A stretch of 64,000 nucleotides of DNA, taken from Providencia burhodogranariea DSM 19968. Its GTDB lineage: Bacteria; Pseudomonadota; Gammaproteobacteria; Enterobacterales; Enterobacteriaceae. Below are positions 9,842 to 19,106 of this stretch, one piece after another; the first letter of the stretch is position 1, and each line of letters opens with the position of its first letter. The position numbers and the translations under genes are program-made. The notes below the pieces were generated by a model. The model was not told the DNA's origin and searched no databases. It saw only the letters and a list, made by a program, of their open reading frames with translations. Location of the stretch: assembly GCF_000314855.2 (NCBI RefSeq), contig NZ_KB233224.1, forward strand, positions 390,909 through 454,908. The letters are read 5' to 3'.

Positions 9842-10525
9842 TTATTTGACAACAATGAACTCTCCTTTGTGCCAAATACCTACGCTAGATTTTTTATTTG
9901 TCAGGTCAACAAATTGTAATTTAACGGCTAAATGAGGCATGAGGTAATAACGCTCACGACAAAGACCTTCTACACCATATTTTTGTTTATCAGGTAAGCA
10001 AGGACCGGATGCTACAACACGAAAAGAGCTATTTCCGATATTCGATACTTGGGAATTAACATATTGATAATTAAATTTTTCAATTCTAGGCGTAACGACT
10101 AAAATAGTACTAATTGTTGCTGATGTCGTAGCCGATGCCGATTTCGAACTCTGTGTAACACCACTTTCACCAATTGGATCATCTTTCCAATTTAGTCGGT
10201 AATATCGTTCTTTATCATCTCTGGGTCCTTGATAAATAATTTTAAACACATCCTTTGCTTTTCCTGGCAAAATTAAATTAGCCGGTGTCGATAGTATTTC
10301 ATTATGATCGCTAATAGGAATAACCTCACCGTTATCTAATGGCGAGTCTATTTTTTCGATTGTTAAATTAACTAGTCTTGCTGTATCAACCGTATTTTCA
10401 ATTTCTTTGGCCAACGAATCCTCATCAGAAGATATTATTTCAGTAATATTTCCCACATTAACTGCAAAACTATTTTTAAAAGGTATAAATGACAATAAAA
10501 TTAATGCTAATGTTATTTTTTTCAT
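9842..10525 (-). CDS. ecpB: EcpB, periplasmic chaperone of common pilus
   Basis: 227 aa (E. coli EcpB 222 aa). Signal peptide MKKITLALILLSFIPFKNSFA, then an alpha-fimbrial chaperone fold: VNLTIEKIDSPLDNGEV, LILPGKAKDVFKIIYQGPRDD, ERYYRLNWKDDPIGE, a Ser/Ala-rich segment, ILVVTPR, and VSNIGNSSFRVVASGPC. The segment RYY(R/K) with ETPF/DDPI is shared with ecpE, so the two chaperones are paralogues. It sits directly downstream of the major pilin and should cap its subunits before transfer to the usher. Confidence 0.91.
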   Translation of the reverse strand: MKKITLALILLSFIPFKNSFAVNVGNITEIISSDEDSLAKEIENTVDTARLVNLTIEKIDSPLDNGEVIPISDHNEILSTPANLILPGKAKDVFKIIYQGPRDDKERYYRLNWKDDPIGESGVTQSSKSASATTSATISTILVVTPRIEKFNYQYVNSQVSNIGNSSFRVVASGPCLPDKQKYGVEGLCRERYYLMPHLAVKLQFVDLTNKKSSVGIWHKGEFIVVK

Positions 10526-10624
10526 GATTATACGATTCCAAAATGGAACAACGATAAAGATATTACTTCCCTATAGTATCTTTATCGTGATATTTATTCA
10601 GTTACACAATAACGAGATAATTAA

Positions 10625-11245
10625 TTAAGCGTCTGGTGCTGGAGCTGGAGTAAAAGTACCATCCCAAGTTGCTGTAAACTGTACTTTAACATCGCCATCC
10701 CATGTACCATCAGTGAGTGATTTAAAGTCCGTTGCCGCACCTGCAGTTTCTGCACTAGCAATTACAAAAGTAAATTCACCACGATCTGTAGCACGCTCCG
10801 ATCCATTATAAATACCATCGGCGGCTAAATTATCTAAACCAGAGGTAATACCTGTTGATGTATCAATTAATACAGTATCTGTATTTTTAGTTAAATCTGT
10901 ACCATTCCATTTAACACCAACCGTTAATTTAGAATCATCAGTTGTTCTTGCTAATGTGTTAGAAACAATTTTTGATGCGAGTTTGAAGTCTGTTGCACCT
11001 GATTGACCTTGAATTGCAATATCAAATGCACCATTTTGTTGGTTAAAACTTTTTTGACCTTCAGCATAGTTGAAAGTTAAACTTTTTAGTGGGGTAACAA
11101 CTAACATACTTGTTGTGTCTTTAATTGCCGTTGCTTGCCAAGTCGCTGTTGCTTGCGCTGTACGTGTTTCAGCATTAGCAGCGGAAGTCAAAGACGCAGC
11201 AATAACCGTAGATAGCAAAATAGATGCCATTTTTTTATTTAACAT
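10625..11245 (-). CDS. ecpA: EcpA, major pilin of common pilus
   Basis: 206 aa. Signal peptide ending at ANA; mature start ETRTAQATATWQATAIKDTT, then SMLVVTPLKSLTFNYAEGQK and SFNQQNGAFDIAIQG, a clear match to E. coli EcpA (MatB) as I remember it; late FTFVIASAE and DGDVKVQFTATWDGTF. E. coli EcpA ends near the TWTS strand; this one carries a short extra Pro/Ala tail (PAPAPDA). It forms the pilus shaft. The first structural gene of the operon, it is 111 bp downstream of the MrpJ-like regulator. Confidence 0.95.
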   Translation of the reverse strand: MLNKKMASILLSTVIAASLTSAANAETRTAQATATWQATAIKDTTSMLVVTPLKSLTFNYAEGQKSFNQQNGAFDIAIQGQSGATDFKLASKIVSNTLARTTDDSKLTVGVKWNGTDLTKNTDTVLIDTSTGITSGLDNLAADGIYNGSERATDRGEFTFVIASAETAGAATDFKSLTDGTWDGDVKVQFTATWDGTFTPAPAPDA

Positions 11246-11356
11246 ATTATTCTCTCTAATTTAAATTTATAACAAATATTAATTACATAGTATAAAAAAC
11301 ACTTTTAACTGTGCTTTTTATAAAAAATAATCAATAAAATAATTCTAATTAAATTA

Positions 11357-11668
11357 TCACCTTAATGATTTATTATATAAATGAAAACTCGATGATAAAC
11401 ATTTGTTTTTTTCTGATTTTCCTCTAACTCCAGATTCATTTTCTCTTTCAATATAAGAAACAGCATCAAACCAGCTTTTATCTAAAATAATTAATAGTTC
11501 ATTCAATTGTTCTAGTGTGATAGATGTAATACCAGTTTCATAACGAGATATTTGTTGTTGGCTAACATTCATTAATTTAGCTAGTTTCTTTCCTGTTAAT
11601 TTCTTTTCTTTACGAGCACTACGCAAAAATAATCCAATACGACTACTAATTACATTATTTTTAATCAT
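11357..11668 (-). CDS. MrpJ-like XRE-family fimbrial regulator
   Basis: 103 aa from the ATG at 11668 (GGTGAT upstream; the longer start at 11707 adds a hydrophobic leader with no SD). Residues about 8-64 form an XRE helix-turn-helix: IGLFLRSARKEKKLTGKKL, then MNVSQQQISRYETGITSIT as the recognition region. Size, fold and position beside fimbrial genes match MrpJ and its paralogues in Proteus, which repress flagellar genes and adjust fimbrial expression. In E. coli the ecp operon begins with the LuxR-type EcpR (MatA); that gene is absent here. Probably in the same transcript as ecpA. Confidence 0.78.
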   Translation of the reverse strand: MIKNNVISSRIGLFLRSARKEKKLTGKKLAKLMNVSQQQISRYETGITSITLEQLNELLIILDKSWFDAVSYIERENESGVRGKSEKNKCLSSSFHLYNKSLR

Positions 11669-12235
11669 TAGATCACCAGAATATAATATGACTATTAATA
11701 CAATCAATTTTTAATAATCTAATCATAATTATATTAAAATAAGAGTAAAAGCGTTTATACCGTTCAAAAACACGAATCACAATAGGCGTAAGCTATCAAT
11801 AATGTTTTATTGATCGAGATATTGATCGCATAATACACACATAAAGAGTATGTGTTTGCAGTAAAATTAACAACCAGTTGATTTTTAAGTGCAATAAAAA
11901 GTCAATGTTTTTTTAAAAAAAATAAACATTAAAATTAAATCTGCGTGATTTAAAAAAAATACAACTAATAATGGTTACATTTAATTACAATTTAACGTAG
12001 TAAAATTGGAAAACAAAACATCAAATATATAAAATAAGCATGCTAATTAGATATAACATTTTAATTTTAATAATATTCTTATTTATTAAATACAAAAAAC
12101 AATACTCTATTTAATCTAACTGGTCACCCTCCTCCATAATATACTTAAATTATATTTCACAATTATTATAAATATTAGTTATTTTTATAATAATAAAAGC
12201 ATCCACTCTAACCTCGAAATAATTCGAGTTTACTT
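11669..12235. other. AT-rich regulatory gap upstream of the fimbrial operon
   Basis: No gene. The DNA is very AT-rich with long A/T runs, as expected for an H-NS-silenced fimbrial promoter region. I saw no obvious invertible element with paired inverted repeats. A perfect short palindrome CGAAATAATTCG lies near 12214-12225. Confidence 0.55.
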
Positions 12236-12251
12236 AAGATCACACGAGTCG
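12236..12251. repeat. Distal attachment-site copy (att) of the selC island
   Basis: AAGATCACACGAGTCG, differing at one base from positions 15197-15212 inside selC. Only the core of the tRNA end is duplicated, and the GTT after it departs from the tRNA sequence. Confidence 0.68.
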
Positions 12252-12373
12252 TTTTTGATGAGTAATTGTATTGAGTTGGATAAATAGCAATGCCCCAAAA
12301 TTTGTTTTTTGGGTGAAAAGTAAGCAGGAAAATAATGATGGAGAAAAGTACAATACGGCATAGCACGATACAA

Positions 12374-12451
12374 ATTAGGATTAGGATTAGGATTAGGATT
12401 AGGATTAGGATTAGGATTAGGATTAGGATTAGGATTAGGATTAGGATTAGG
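12374..12451. repeat. 13 perfect copies of a 6-bp repeat (attagg)
   Basis: Exact hexamer array of 78 bp. Minus-strand reading from a TTG at 12475 would encode (NP)n within an 81-codon ORF, but there is no ribosome site and no recognizable product, so I treat it as noncoding. Likely variable in copy number between strains. Confidence 0.92.
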
Positions 12452-12499
12452 ATAAACCAACAGTTTTGAAGTCAATTGATCTTGTTTATTATCTATTGA

Positions 12500-12814
12500 C
12501 TAAATAAATTGTTTTTCATAAGCGTCTAGATGATACTTAAAAAATTTCTCATATTCTTCGGCTGATTTGACTAAAACGATTACCTATATGTATTGCTCGT
12601 CCAATTCATCTGAATGATCGTTGATAGTGATCGATTCGCTGGCAATTTCTTCCTTTGTTTTGCAGGCGTATATTTTACAATTAGTTTTATTGATATCTAA
12701 TGTATAAAACTGAGTTGGTTCTAAAGAACCAAACACAAATTCCATAGAAGGATCACTTCCCTTTAATTCAGTGAAACCGATGACTTTATCTTTATTCATA
12801 ATCTTATATTTCAT
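12500..12814 (-). pseudogene. Small hypothetical protein with in-frame amber stop
   Basis: Starts MKYKIMNKDKVIGFTELKG with a good GAAGGG site, and is open for 76 codons to TAG at 12584-12586. The same frame continues after the TAG for 27 more codons with a natural-looking end (VKSAEEYEKFFKYHLDAYEK) to TAG at 12500. The intact form would be about 104 aa, soluble and acidic. The continuity suggests one nonsense mutation. It is 17 bp downstream of the 127-aa gene. It resembles small immunity-type proteins in size and composition, but the family is not recognized. Confidence 0.6.
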
Positions 12815-12831
12815 TCAATTTCCCTTCTCAG

Positions 12832-13215
12832 TTAACATCTCGTACGTCGGCTCACGGCTTCTTTCACATAGTGTTTAATAACGATGTTATTTTCCCGACT
12901 TATACGCTCAATAAACACTCTAAGATGATCATGCTTAGAATGAAGCGTGTCTAAAACAAGGTTATCAAAGTTTTCTTGAGTAAAATGGTCATTCCCTTTT
13001 ATCGTAGAACGCTGTAGTAATGTATGCGCTATGATTTCAAGGACTGAACGCCTGTAATCATCAGAAAGTAAGATATCCAGATCATTTTGGTATATATCAA
13101 ATGTAAAACTGAAACTAACAAAACCCGAATCAACAGGCAGCGAGTAGGTTAAACTTTTACCAATACGTTCAACGATAGGTTCATAGCCATCCCCCATAAG
13201 TCGTCTTGATTGCAT
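12832..13215 (-). CDS. Hypothetical island protein, 127 aa
   Basis: Starts MQSRRLMGDGYEPIVERIGK with GGGAAC about 5 nt upstream. It is soluble with no signal peptide, mixed alpha/beta, with a charged C terminus (VIKHYVKEAVSRRTRC). Not recognized. It lies between two broken small genes on the same strand, which suggests the remains of a polymorphic-toxin immunity cluster, but that is only inference from size and neighbours. Confidence 0.6.
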   Translation of the reverse strand: MQSRRLMGDGYEPIVERIGKSLTYSLPVDSGFVSFSFTFDIYQNDLDILLSDDYRRSVLEIIAHTLLQRSTIKGNDHFTQENFDNLVLDTLHSKHDHLRVFIERISRENNIVIKHYVKEAVSRRTRC

Positions 13216-13263
13216 ATTCGGTTCCCATTATTCCAACCATTTAATGTTATAGAAAGAAATCAG

Positions 13264-13613
13264 CTAATTTTGCAAAAAATACACTAATTTTTGCCACTCT
13301 TGATTAAGCTTATTTTTGAAATATAGCTCACAGATATCACGTTTAAATTTTCCAAATACGCTTTGTTCTTTATTTTTCAATATAGCAATATCTTCCCATA
13401 ATTCATCTGCATCAAAGTAAGTCCATACTGGAGTAACATATTACAGTAGCAGATAGGAGCAACATACCGACACAGCATGACTTGAACATATTCAACGGGA
13501 AAATGTTTTGCGACTGAGGCTATATATTCGACATTCACCAAATTATCCACAAATATATCGGATAGCGCAAAGCAGAGATCTTTGTCTGTAAACAGTTTAC
13601 TTGTATTCACCAC
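13264..13613 (-). pseudogene. DUF7079-like protein, frameshifted
   Basis: The first part reads LFTDKDLCFALSDIFVDN and VEYIASVAKHFPVEYVQVML in one frame to about 13440. The ending continues in another frame as VTPVWTYFDADELWEDIAIL and then FGKFKRDICELYFKNKLNQE, stopping at 13264. Joining them with one base restores a protein of about 115 aa that I recognize as DUF7079-like. The shift lies near 13435-13450 after PICYCN. DUF7079 genes are common in immunity-type clusters. Confidence 0.7.
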
Positions 13614-13623
13614 ATCATTTCTT

Positions 13624-14649
13624 TTATTTACTTGTTTTCAGTAAGTCTTTTAGTGCTGCTATATTCGCCCTCGCCCCCTCGGCTTCTTTTAACTGACGAC
13701 GCTTTTTCGCGTAGGTATCAAATATCTCTTTGGCTTTTTCATCAGCCGCTTTCTTACTGATTCCACCAGCACCTTGTAATACGTTTCGGTCATTGAAACT
13801 TAAAAACTGATCCAGCTTAGTATCCCAATCCTGTAAAAAAACCTGCTTACGGCGCAGTGCTTGGTCTTCAGCAAAATCGAGCCACATATTGACGATACGG
13901 TTTAATTCTTTCAGCTCATTTTCACGTAGATAATTCTTCGCAACCGTTACATCCGTTTTACGCACTTCGCCCGACTTATAACTAGTTAAGACCATATCTG
14001 GCTGACTGGCATCTGCGCGACTAGCTATAAGCTCAGCGGCAGTCATTCCCGTACAAGCAAAATGCAGTTTGTTTTGAATGGATTGGAAGAAACGAGTGGT
14101 TTCTTTATTGGAAGGCTCATAGTCCGCTGCCATGGTGAAGATCTCTTTCACCCGTAAATATACTCGCCGCTCACTGGCACGAATATCACGGATGCGTTCG
14201 AGCATCTCATCAAAGTAATCCGGCACGACTGACTGACCGATAGGCGGATTCTTCAGACGTTCATCATCCATCACAAACCCTTTGATCAGATACTGTTCTA
14301 AAGTTTGTGTTGCCCACTGGCGAAATTGTGTGCCGCGAACTGAACGGACACGGTAACCAATCGAAAGGATCATTGAGAGATTGAAGTATTTCACATTGTA
14401 CTGTTTACCATCATCCGCAGTTGTTCGGTAAAACCGAACAACTGAATCTTCAACTAACTCGCCTTCAGTAAAAATATTGCTGATATGCTCACTAATCGTG
14501 GCTTTAGCTTTACCGTAAAGCTCGCAAATCATAGTCTGAGATAACCACAGTGTATCGGATTCAAAGCGGCATTCGACGTGAGTTTGACCATCTTCACTGC
14601 GGAACAAAACAAATTCACCCTGTGGTGCTTCAGGAAGATTATCGATCAT
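13624..14649 (-). CDS. rhuM: RhuM family protein
   Basis: 341 aa from the ATG at 14649 with a strong GGAGG 8 nt upstream; the longer start at 14712 lacks one. Family hallmarks: FRSEDGQTHVECRFESDTLW, LSQTMICELYGKAKATISEH (HTH-like), FNLSMILSIGYRVRSVRG, and the C-terminal KKAADEKAKEIFDTYAKKR. RhuM was first described on Salmonella pathogenicity island SPI-3, itself inserted at selC; its biochemical role is unknown, and some relatives act in prophages or defence-like loci. It is the only clearly recognizable intact gene of this island. Confidence 0.9.
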   Translation of the reverse strand: MIDNLPEAPQGEFVLFRSEDGQTHVECRFESDTLWLSQTMICELYGKAKATISEHISNIFTEGELVEDSVVRFYRTTADDGKQYNVKYFNLSMILSIGYRVRSVRGTQFRQWATQTLEQYLIKGFVMDDERLKNPPIGQSVVPDYFDEMLERIRDIRASERRVYLRVKEIFTMAADYEPSNKETTRFFQSIQNKLHFACTGMTAAELIASRADASQPDMVLTSYKSGEVRKTDVTVAKNYLRENELKELNRIVNMWLDFAEDQALRRKQVFLQDWDTKLDQFLSFNDRNVLQGAGGISKKAADEKAKEIFDTYAKKRRQLKEAEGARANIAALKDLLKTSK

Positions 14650-14753
14650 CAAATTACCTCCGTTCTGTGTGCTATGAATAAACTGTGAACAACAATATAG
14701 TATGTTTAACAAAAAAATAAGGCCATCAGCAAATAGATAGCAAGCACATTATT

Positions 14754-15046
14754 TTATGAAAAACAATGTGCTACCATTTTTGAAATTTTTTCTCTTCTAG
14801 AAAAATGTTCGTGCATCTTGTCAGTCATCACCCACAGCGCCTTATTCAATTTAATCGTAGCATGCGCTTCTGCAAGGGTTACAAGGTCGTAGCTGCCAAA
14901 AGACATCAACCGAGCCTTACCTGCAAAGCGGAAACGAAAGCGCCAGCCTTTCGAGCTATCAGGGTTGATAAGCCCTGTCCATCGTTCAATGTATAGGCTT
15001 TATCCTGAGGTTTTGCGCACTTAATTTGTATGTCTGTCAGTGCCAT
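14754..15046 (-). pseudogene. P4-type tyrosine integrase N-terminal remnant
   Basis: Minus strand from ATG 15046: MALTDIQIKCAKPQDKAYTL and NDGQG, the typical N terminus of P4/CP4-type integrases. After a small deletion the frame shifts to LINPDSSKGWRFRFRFAGKA and RLMSFGSYDLVTLAEAHATI, also typical, and then loses similarity and stops at 14754. The catalytic domain is absent. It begins about 145 bp from the 3' end of selC, where such integrases normally lie. Confidence 0.85.
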
Positions 15047-15190
15047 GTGTATAAAAATTCTATACATAACACTATACATATTTTTTCTGGATTCAGGGAG
15101 ATGGTGTCGGATGTATACGAACGAGCCATTAGCTATTTATATTGAATTTAAAGGGTTTTTAGACGTTCTCGGGCGAGAGGGGAGGAAAAT

Positions 15191-15285
15191 TGGCGGAAGA
15201 TCACAGGAGTCGAACCTGCCCGGGACTGCTGGCAGCCCCAACTGGATTTGAAATCCAGCCGCCTCACCAGAGACGACGATCTTCC
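15191..15285 (-). tRNA. selC: tRNA-Sec (UGA anticodon), selC
   Basis: 95 nt including encoded CCA. The 5' end GGAAGATCGTCGTCTCTGGT and 3' end CGACTCCTGTGATCTTCCGC match the long-acceptor selenocysteine tRNA almost base for base, with anticodon TCA in GGATTTCAAATCC and the long variable arm. It delivers Sec at UGA codons with SelA/SelB. It is also the integration target of the adjacent island remnant. Confidence 0.98.
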
Positions 15286-15302
15286 TTTTCAGTAGATGTT
15301 CG

Positions 15303-15331
15303 ATTATAGCCCTCTCAGATTCTTTTCTAAA
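15303..15331 (-). promoter_or_regulatory. selC promoter
   Basis: On the minus strand TTTAGA, 17-bp spacer, TATAAT, ending 18 bp before the tRNA 5' end. Near-consensus -10 box. Confidence 0.65.
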
Positions 15332-16090
15332 GTCGATCAAATCAAATAAATACAAAATAATTCGGGTTGTTGGTAAATAACGCACGAAAATACCTGAGAA
15401 ATTTAGATAACTTAGCTGAATTCGAATTAAACCATGAGCAATGATATTCTCAACATAACTTTAGACTGTGTTATCTGCTATCCGACTATTAGTCTGCTAT
15501 TCGTCAAGGAAACTAGTCATATTTCAAGTTGAATGGTGATTTATTACGTCATTATGAACATGAGAAAAAGCAATTTTATAAATAAATATGTAGCGTGACA
15601 TGTCACGTTTTTTGCCAAAAAATCTTTTTTATTACAAAGATAAAATGTGAATAATTTTATTTTTCATTGCATTACACATCATTAGCAACCCATTCCAAAT
15701 TAGTACCCGATTAAATAATGATTGAATCATTCAAATTGCAATTCTTACAAAACCTATTGGTCACCTAACCTGATAGCCTATTGAGGGTTCCAGTATCATT
15801 AATTTCTGTTGATCTAAGATGCTGAACCCACGTTTCATTCCTTTCTTATTCCTTCTTACCCACTATTATCCCGACGTCAGATTAGCTAAATGACCTATCA
15901 TGACTCTGTAAGCAGCAAGCTTTTCACCTTGTCTCTTTCATCTTAAGTAAACAAACAAAAATTTATCCTACAAGCTCAACACCCTACAGCCATCCGCTAG
16001 ACTTAAACACGTAACTAATGACAACTTGAAATAGGGCGAATATCTTCACACTTATTGATAAAGCTAAAAAATAAAAAGCGTTATCGTATA
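15332..16090. other. Intergenic stretch between selC and prlC
   Basis: No gene recognized. Holds a perfect 14-bp palindrome CGTGACATGTCACG at 15594-15607 followed by a T-rich run; a 13-bp version recurs at 62472-62484. Confidence 0.55.
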
Positions 16091-16119
16091 TTGAGGTTTT
16101 CATTTTCGCCCCCATATAA
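16091..16119 (+). promoter_or_regulatory. Sigma-32-like heat-shock promoter of prlC
   Basis: TTGAGG, 13-bp spacer, CCCCATATAA: a good fit to the sigma-32 -10 box (CCCCATNT) and a fair fit to its -35 box. prlC is a heat-shock gene in E. coli. The start codon is about 115 bp downstream. Confidence 0.65.
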
Positions 16120-16235
16120 TTCTACATGTTCACAGTGGCGTGCTGCTTTCGTTAACTCGGGTCAGCCGTTTAACTTATTGTCAATACAGTAAGTCTTGGC
16201 CTACGAGCGCAAGCCTGCTATCACAGGATGTTTAT

Positions 16236-18278
16236 ATGACAAACCCATTATTAACCGATTCTGTACTACCCCATTTTTCTGCGATTAAGCCTGAGCATGT
16301 ATTCCCTGCCGTTGAGCAAGTTCTCAATGAATATCGCGAAACCGTCGAAAGTCTCTTGTCGGCAACCAATCAATATACTTGGGATAATCTTTGCCTACCG
16401 CTTGAAGAAGCAAGCAATAAACTATCCCGTGTATGGTCTCCTGTTGGCCACCTTCATTCAGTCAAAAATAGTCCAGAATTGCGTGAAGCCTATGAGAAAT
16501 CTCTGCCGTTGCTTTCCGAATTCGGTACCTGGATGGGGCAACATGAGCCACTATATCAAGCTTATAAATCTCTTAAAGACAGCCCTCAGTTTGCATCGCT
16601 AAACCAATCTCAACAAAAATCTATCGAAAATACCCTGCGTAGCTTTGAGCTATCCGGTATTGGCCTGCCTGCTGAAAAACAACAGCGCTATGGTGAGATT
16701 GTGGCGCGTCTGTCTGAAATCGGCTCTAAGTTCAGCAACAACGTCCTCGATGCGACAATGGGCTGGAGCAAGCTGGTTAAAGATGAAAGCGAGCTAGCGG
16801 GTATGCCAGAAAGCGCTATTGCCGCCGCTAAAGCAATGGCAGAATCAAAAGAAGAAGACGGCTTTATGCTGACGTTGGATATGCCAAGCTATTTACCAGT
16901 AATGACTTATGCCGATAATGCCGAACTACGTCGTGAAATGAGCCATGCCTTTAGCACCCGCGCATCAGACCAAGGCCCAAATGCAGGCAAATGGGATAAT
17001 AGCGAACTGATTGATGAATTGATGGCTCTGCGCCATGAATTAGCTCAGTTACTGGGTTTCAAAAATTATGCTGAGAAATCTCTCGCGACTAAAATGGCGG
17101 AATCCCCTGAGCAAGTATTAGACTTCTTAAATAATTTAGCCGATCGCGCCCACCAGCAAGGTAAAGATGAATTAGCTGAACTGACTGCATTCGCTAAAGA
17201 ACATTATGGCGTCGATAAGCTCGAATCTTGGGATCTAGCTTATTACAGCGAAAAACAAAAACAGCACAAATTTTCTCTCAGTGATGAGCAACTGCGCCCT
17301 TACTTCCCAGAGCAGCGTGTTGTAGAAGGTCTGTTTGAAGTCGTTCATCGTATTTATGGCCTAACCGCTAAAGAGCGCAAGGATGTCGAAATATGGCACC
17401 CTGATGTCCGTTTCTTTGAGCTATATGATGATACCAACGCATTACGCGGTAGCTTCTATCTTGACCTTTATGCACGTGAACACAAACGTGGAGGGGCTTG
17501 GATGGATGACTGTGCAGGCAGAATGGTTCATCAAGATGGTTCATTGCAAAATCCAGTTGCTTACTTGACGTGTAACTTCAATAAACCACTGGGTGATAAG
17601 CCTGCTCTGTTTACGCATGATGAAGTGATTACACTGTTCCATGAGTTTGGTCATGGCCTGCACCACATGATGACAAAAATTGATGTTGCCGATGTAGCAG
17701 GTATCAATGGTGTGCCATGGGATGCGGTTGAATTGCCAAGTCAGTTTATGGAAAACTGGTGCTGGGAGCCTGAAGCGCTTGAATTTATCTCTGGTCACTA
17801 TGAAACTGGTGAACCATTACCACGTGAAATGTTAGATGCTATGTTGGCAGCGAAAAACTATCAATCTGCCATGTTTGTACTGCGTCAACTCGAGTTTGGT
17901 CTGTTTGATTTCACCCTGCATGCTGAATTCGATCCAGCGAAAGGCGCGCAAGTCATGCCAACACTTCATGCTATTAAACAAAAAGTCGCGGTTGTTCCAT
18001 CACCTGAATGGAGCCGTTTCCCGCATGCATTTAGCCATATCTTTGCGGGTGGTTATGCGGCAGGTTATTACAGCTACTTATGGGCGGATGTACTGGCAGC
18101 GGATGCTTATTCTCGCTTTGCAGAAGAAGGTATCTTTAACCGTGAAACAGGCCAATCATTCCTTGATAATATTTTAAGCCGTGGTGGTTCAGAAGAGCCA
18201 ATGGTCCTTTTCGAACGTTTCCGTGGTCGTAAACCAGAATTGGATGCAATGTTGAAGAGCTATGGTATCAATGGCTGA
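16236..18278 (+). CDS. prlC: Oligopeptidase A
   Basis: 680 aa from ATG 16236 (AGGA 8 nt upstream), exactly the E. coli length; the in-frame start at 16140 adds 32 unrelated residues. M3 family zinc metallopeptidase with HEXXH motif in [12 protein letters not shown] and downstream Glu in [13 protein letters not shown]. It degrades short peptides and free signal peptides in the cytoplasm. It overlaps the start of rsmJ, the conserved prlC-rsmJ operon. A sigma-32-type promoter is visible upstream, which fits the known heat-shock control. Confidence 0.97.
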   Translation: MTNPLLTDSVLPHFSAIKPEHVFPAVEQVLNEYRETVESLLSATNQYTWDNLCLPLEEASNKLSRVWSPVGHLHSVKNSPELREAYEKSLPLLSEFGTWMGQHEPLYQAYKSLKDSPQFASLNQSQQKSIENTLRSFELSGIGLPAEKQQRYGEIVARLSEIGSKFSNNVLDATMGWSKLVKDESELAGMPESAIAAAKAMAESKEEDGFMLTLDMPSYLPVMTYADNAELRREMSHAFSTRASDQGPNAGKWDNSELIDELMALRHELAQLLGFKNYAEKSLATKMAESPEQVLDFLNNLADRAHQQGKDELAELTAFAKEHYGVDKLESWDLAYYSEKQKQHKFSLSDEQLRPYFPEQRVVEGLFEVVHRIYGLTAKERKDVEIWHPDVRFFELYDDTNALRGSFYLDLYAREHKRGGAWMDDCAGRMVHQDGSLQNPVAYLTCNFNKPLGDKPALFTHDEVITLFHEFGHGLHHMMTKIDVADVAGINGVPWDAVELPSQFMENWCWEPEALEFISGHYETGEPLPREMLDAMLAAKNYQSAMFVLRQLEFGLFDFTLHAEFDPAKGAQVMPTLHAIKQKVAVVPSPEWSRFPHAFSHIFAGGYAAGYYSYLWADVLAADAYSRFAEEGIFNRETGQSFLDNILSRGGSEEPMVLFERFRGRKPELDAMLKSYGING

Positions 18279-19035
18279 TCACATCAAGATCCAGTTGATC
18301 TGTGAAGAGGGGGCCGATGCTGGCACCCTCTCCCAACTTGCTGAAAAATGGCAACTTGTTCATAACCCTGATGCGATTATGGCATTAGTTCTCACCTCTG
18401 AAAATTTGCAACTACGCAAGATGGATGAACCGAAACTCGGTGGCATCTTTGTCGATTTTGTCTCAGGTGCGATGGCACATCGACGCAAATTTGGTGGTGG
18501 GCGCGGTGAGGCCGTCGCTAAAGCGGTTGGCATTAAAAAAGACTATTTACCCGATGTGATAGATGCAACCGCAGGGCTTGGGCGCGATGCTTTTGTACTT
18601 GCTGCTCTGGGTTGTCATGTCCGAATGCTTGAACGTCATCCGGTCGTAGCTGCACTTTTGGATGATGGTCTACAACGTGGTTATCAGGATGTCGAAATTG
18701 GTGAATGGCTTAAACAACGAATGTCGCTTATCCATGCTTCCAGTATTACTGCATTAGCGGATATTGAGTCACCACCCGACGTTATTTATCTTGACCCAAT
18801 GTATCCACATCGCCAAAAAAGCGCTTTGGTTAAAAAAGAGATGAGAGTATTTCAGTCATTAGTTGGGGCTGATGATGATGCTGATGCTTTATTGGTACCG
18901 GCTCTCGCATTAGCTAAGCGTCGTGTTGTGGTAAAGCGACCTGATTATGCGGAACCTCTTGCGGGACAAAAAGCGCCGTCAGCTGTAACCACTAAAAGTC
19001 ACCGATTTGATATTTATCCCTGTATTAAAACGTAA
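18271..19035 (+). CDS. rsmJ: 16S rRNA m2G1516 methyltransferase RsmJ
   Basis: 254 aa from ATG 18271 (an alternative ATG at 18262 adds MVS). Highly similar to E. coli RsmJ (YhiQ): [40 protein letters not shown]-binding [17 protein letters not shown], catalytic-loop-like [19 protein letters not shown]. It methylates G1516 in helix 45 of 16S rRNA. Starts inside the 3' end of prlC, implying translational coupling. Confidence 0.96.
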   Translation: MADHIKIQLICEEGADAGTLSQLAEKWQLVHNPDAIMALVLTSENLQLRKMDEPKLGGIFVDFVSGAMAHRRKFGGGRGEAVAKAVGIKKDYLPDVIDATAGLGRDAFVLAALGCHVRMLERHPVVAALLDDGLQRGYQDVEIGEWLKQRMSLIHASSITALADIESPPDVIYLDPMYPHRQKSALVKKEMRVFQSLVGADDDADALLVPALALAKRRVVVKRPDYAEPLAGQKAPSAVTTKSHRFDIYPCIKT

Positions 19036-19037
19036 CG

Positions 19038-19088
19038 GCGAAGGGCTTGTATTCATGAAATTACCCATTAATACAATAGCCCTTTCGC
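19038..19088. terminator. Bidirectional hairpin between rsmJ and gdhA
   Basis: GCGAAGGGCT pairs with AGCCCTTTCGC, with an inner TGTATT/AATACA stem. It sits between convergent genes and probably stops both. Confidence 0.65.
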
Positions 19089-19106
19089 GTACGTTAAATC
19101 AGATAA

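Larger units (their letters stand above)
12236..15212. mobile_element. Decayed mini genomic island inserted at selC
   Basis: The 3' part of selC contains, on the plus strand, AAGATCACAGGAGTCG at 15197-15212. A near-identical AAGATCACACGAGTCG (15/16) occurs at 12236-12251. Between them lie an integrase remnant next to selC, rhuM, a frameshifted DUF7079 gene, two small genes (one with an in-frame stop) and a hexamer repeat. selC is a classical target of P4-type integrases. The arrangement fits an island of about 3 kb that lost its functional integrase; earlier, larger forms are possible. Confidence 0.72.

Noticed and set aside
12230..12475. Asn-Pro repeat protein from the hexamer array
   Set aside because: TTG start without ribosome site; composition explained by the tandem repeat; no conserved flanks.
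14805..14996. Plus-strand 63-aa ORF near selC
   Set aside because: Antisense of the integrase remnant, which has clear family similarity on the minus strand.
15594..15607. MatP (matS) site
   Set aside because: matS has three central bases between GTGAC and GTCAC; here there are two, and no other macrodomain evidence is in view.
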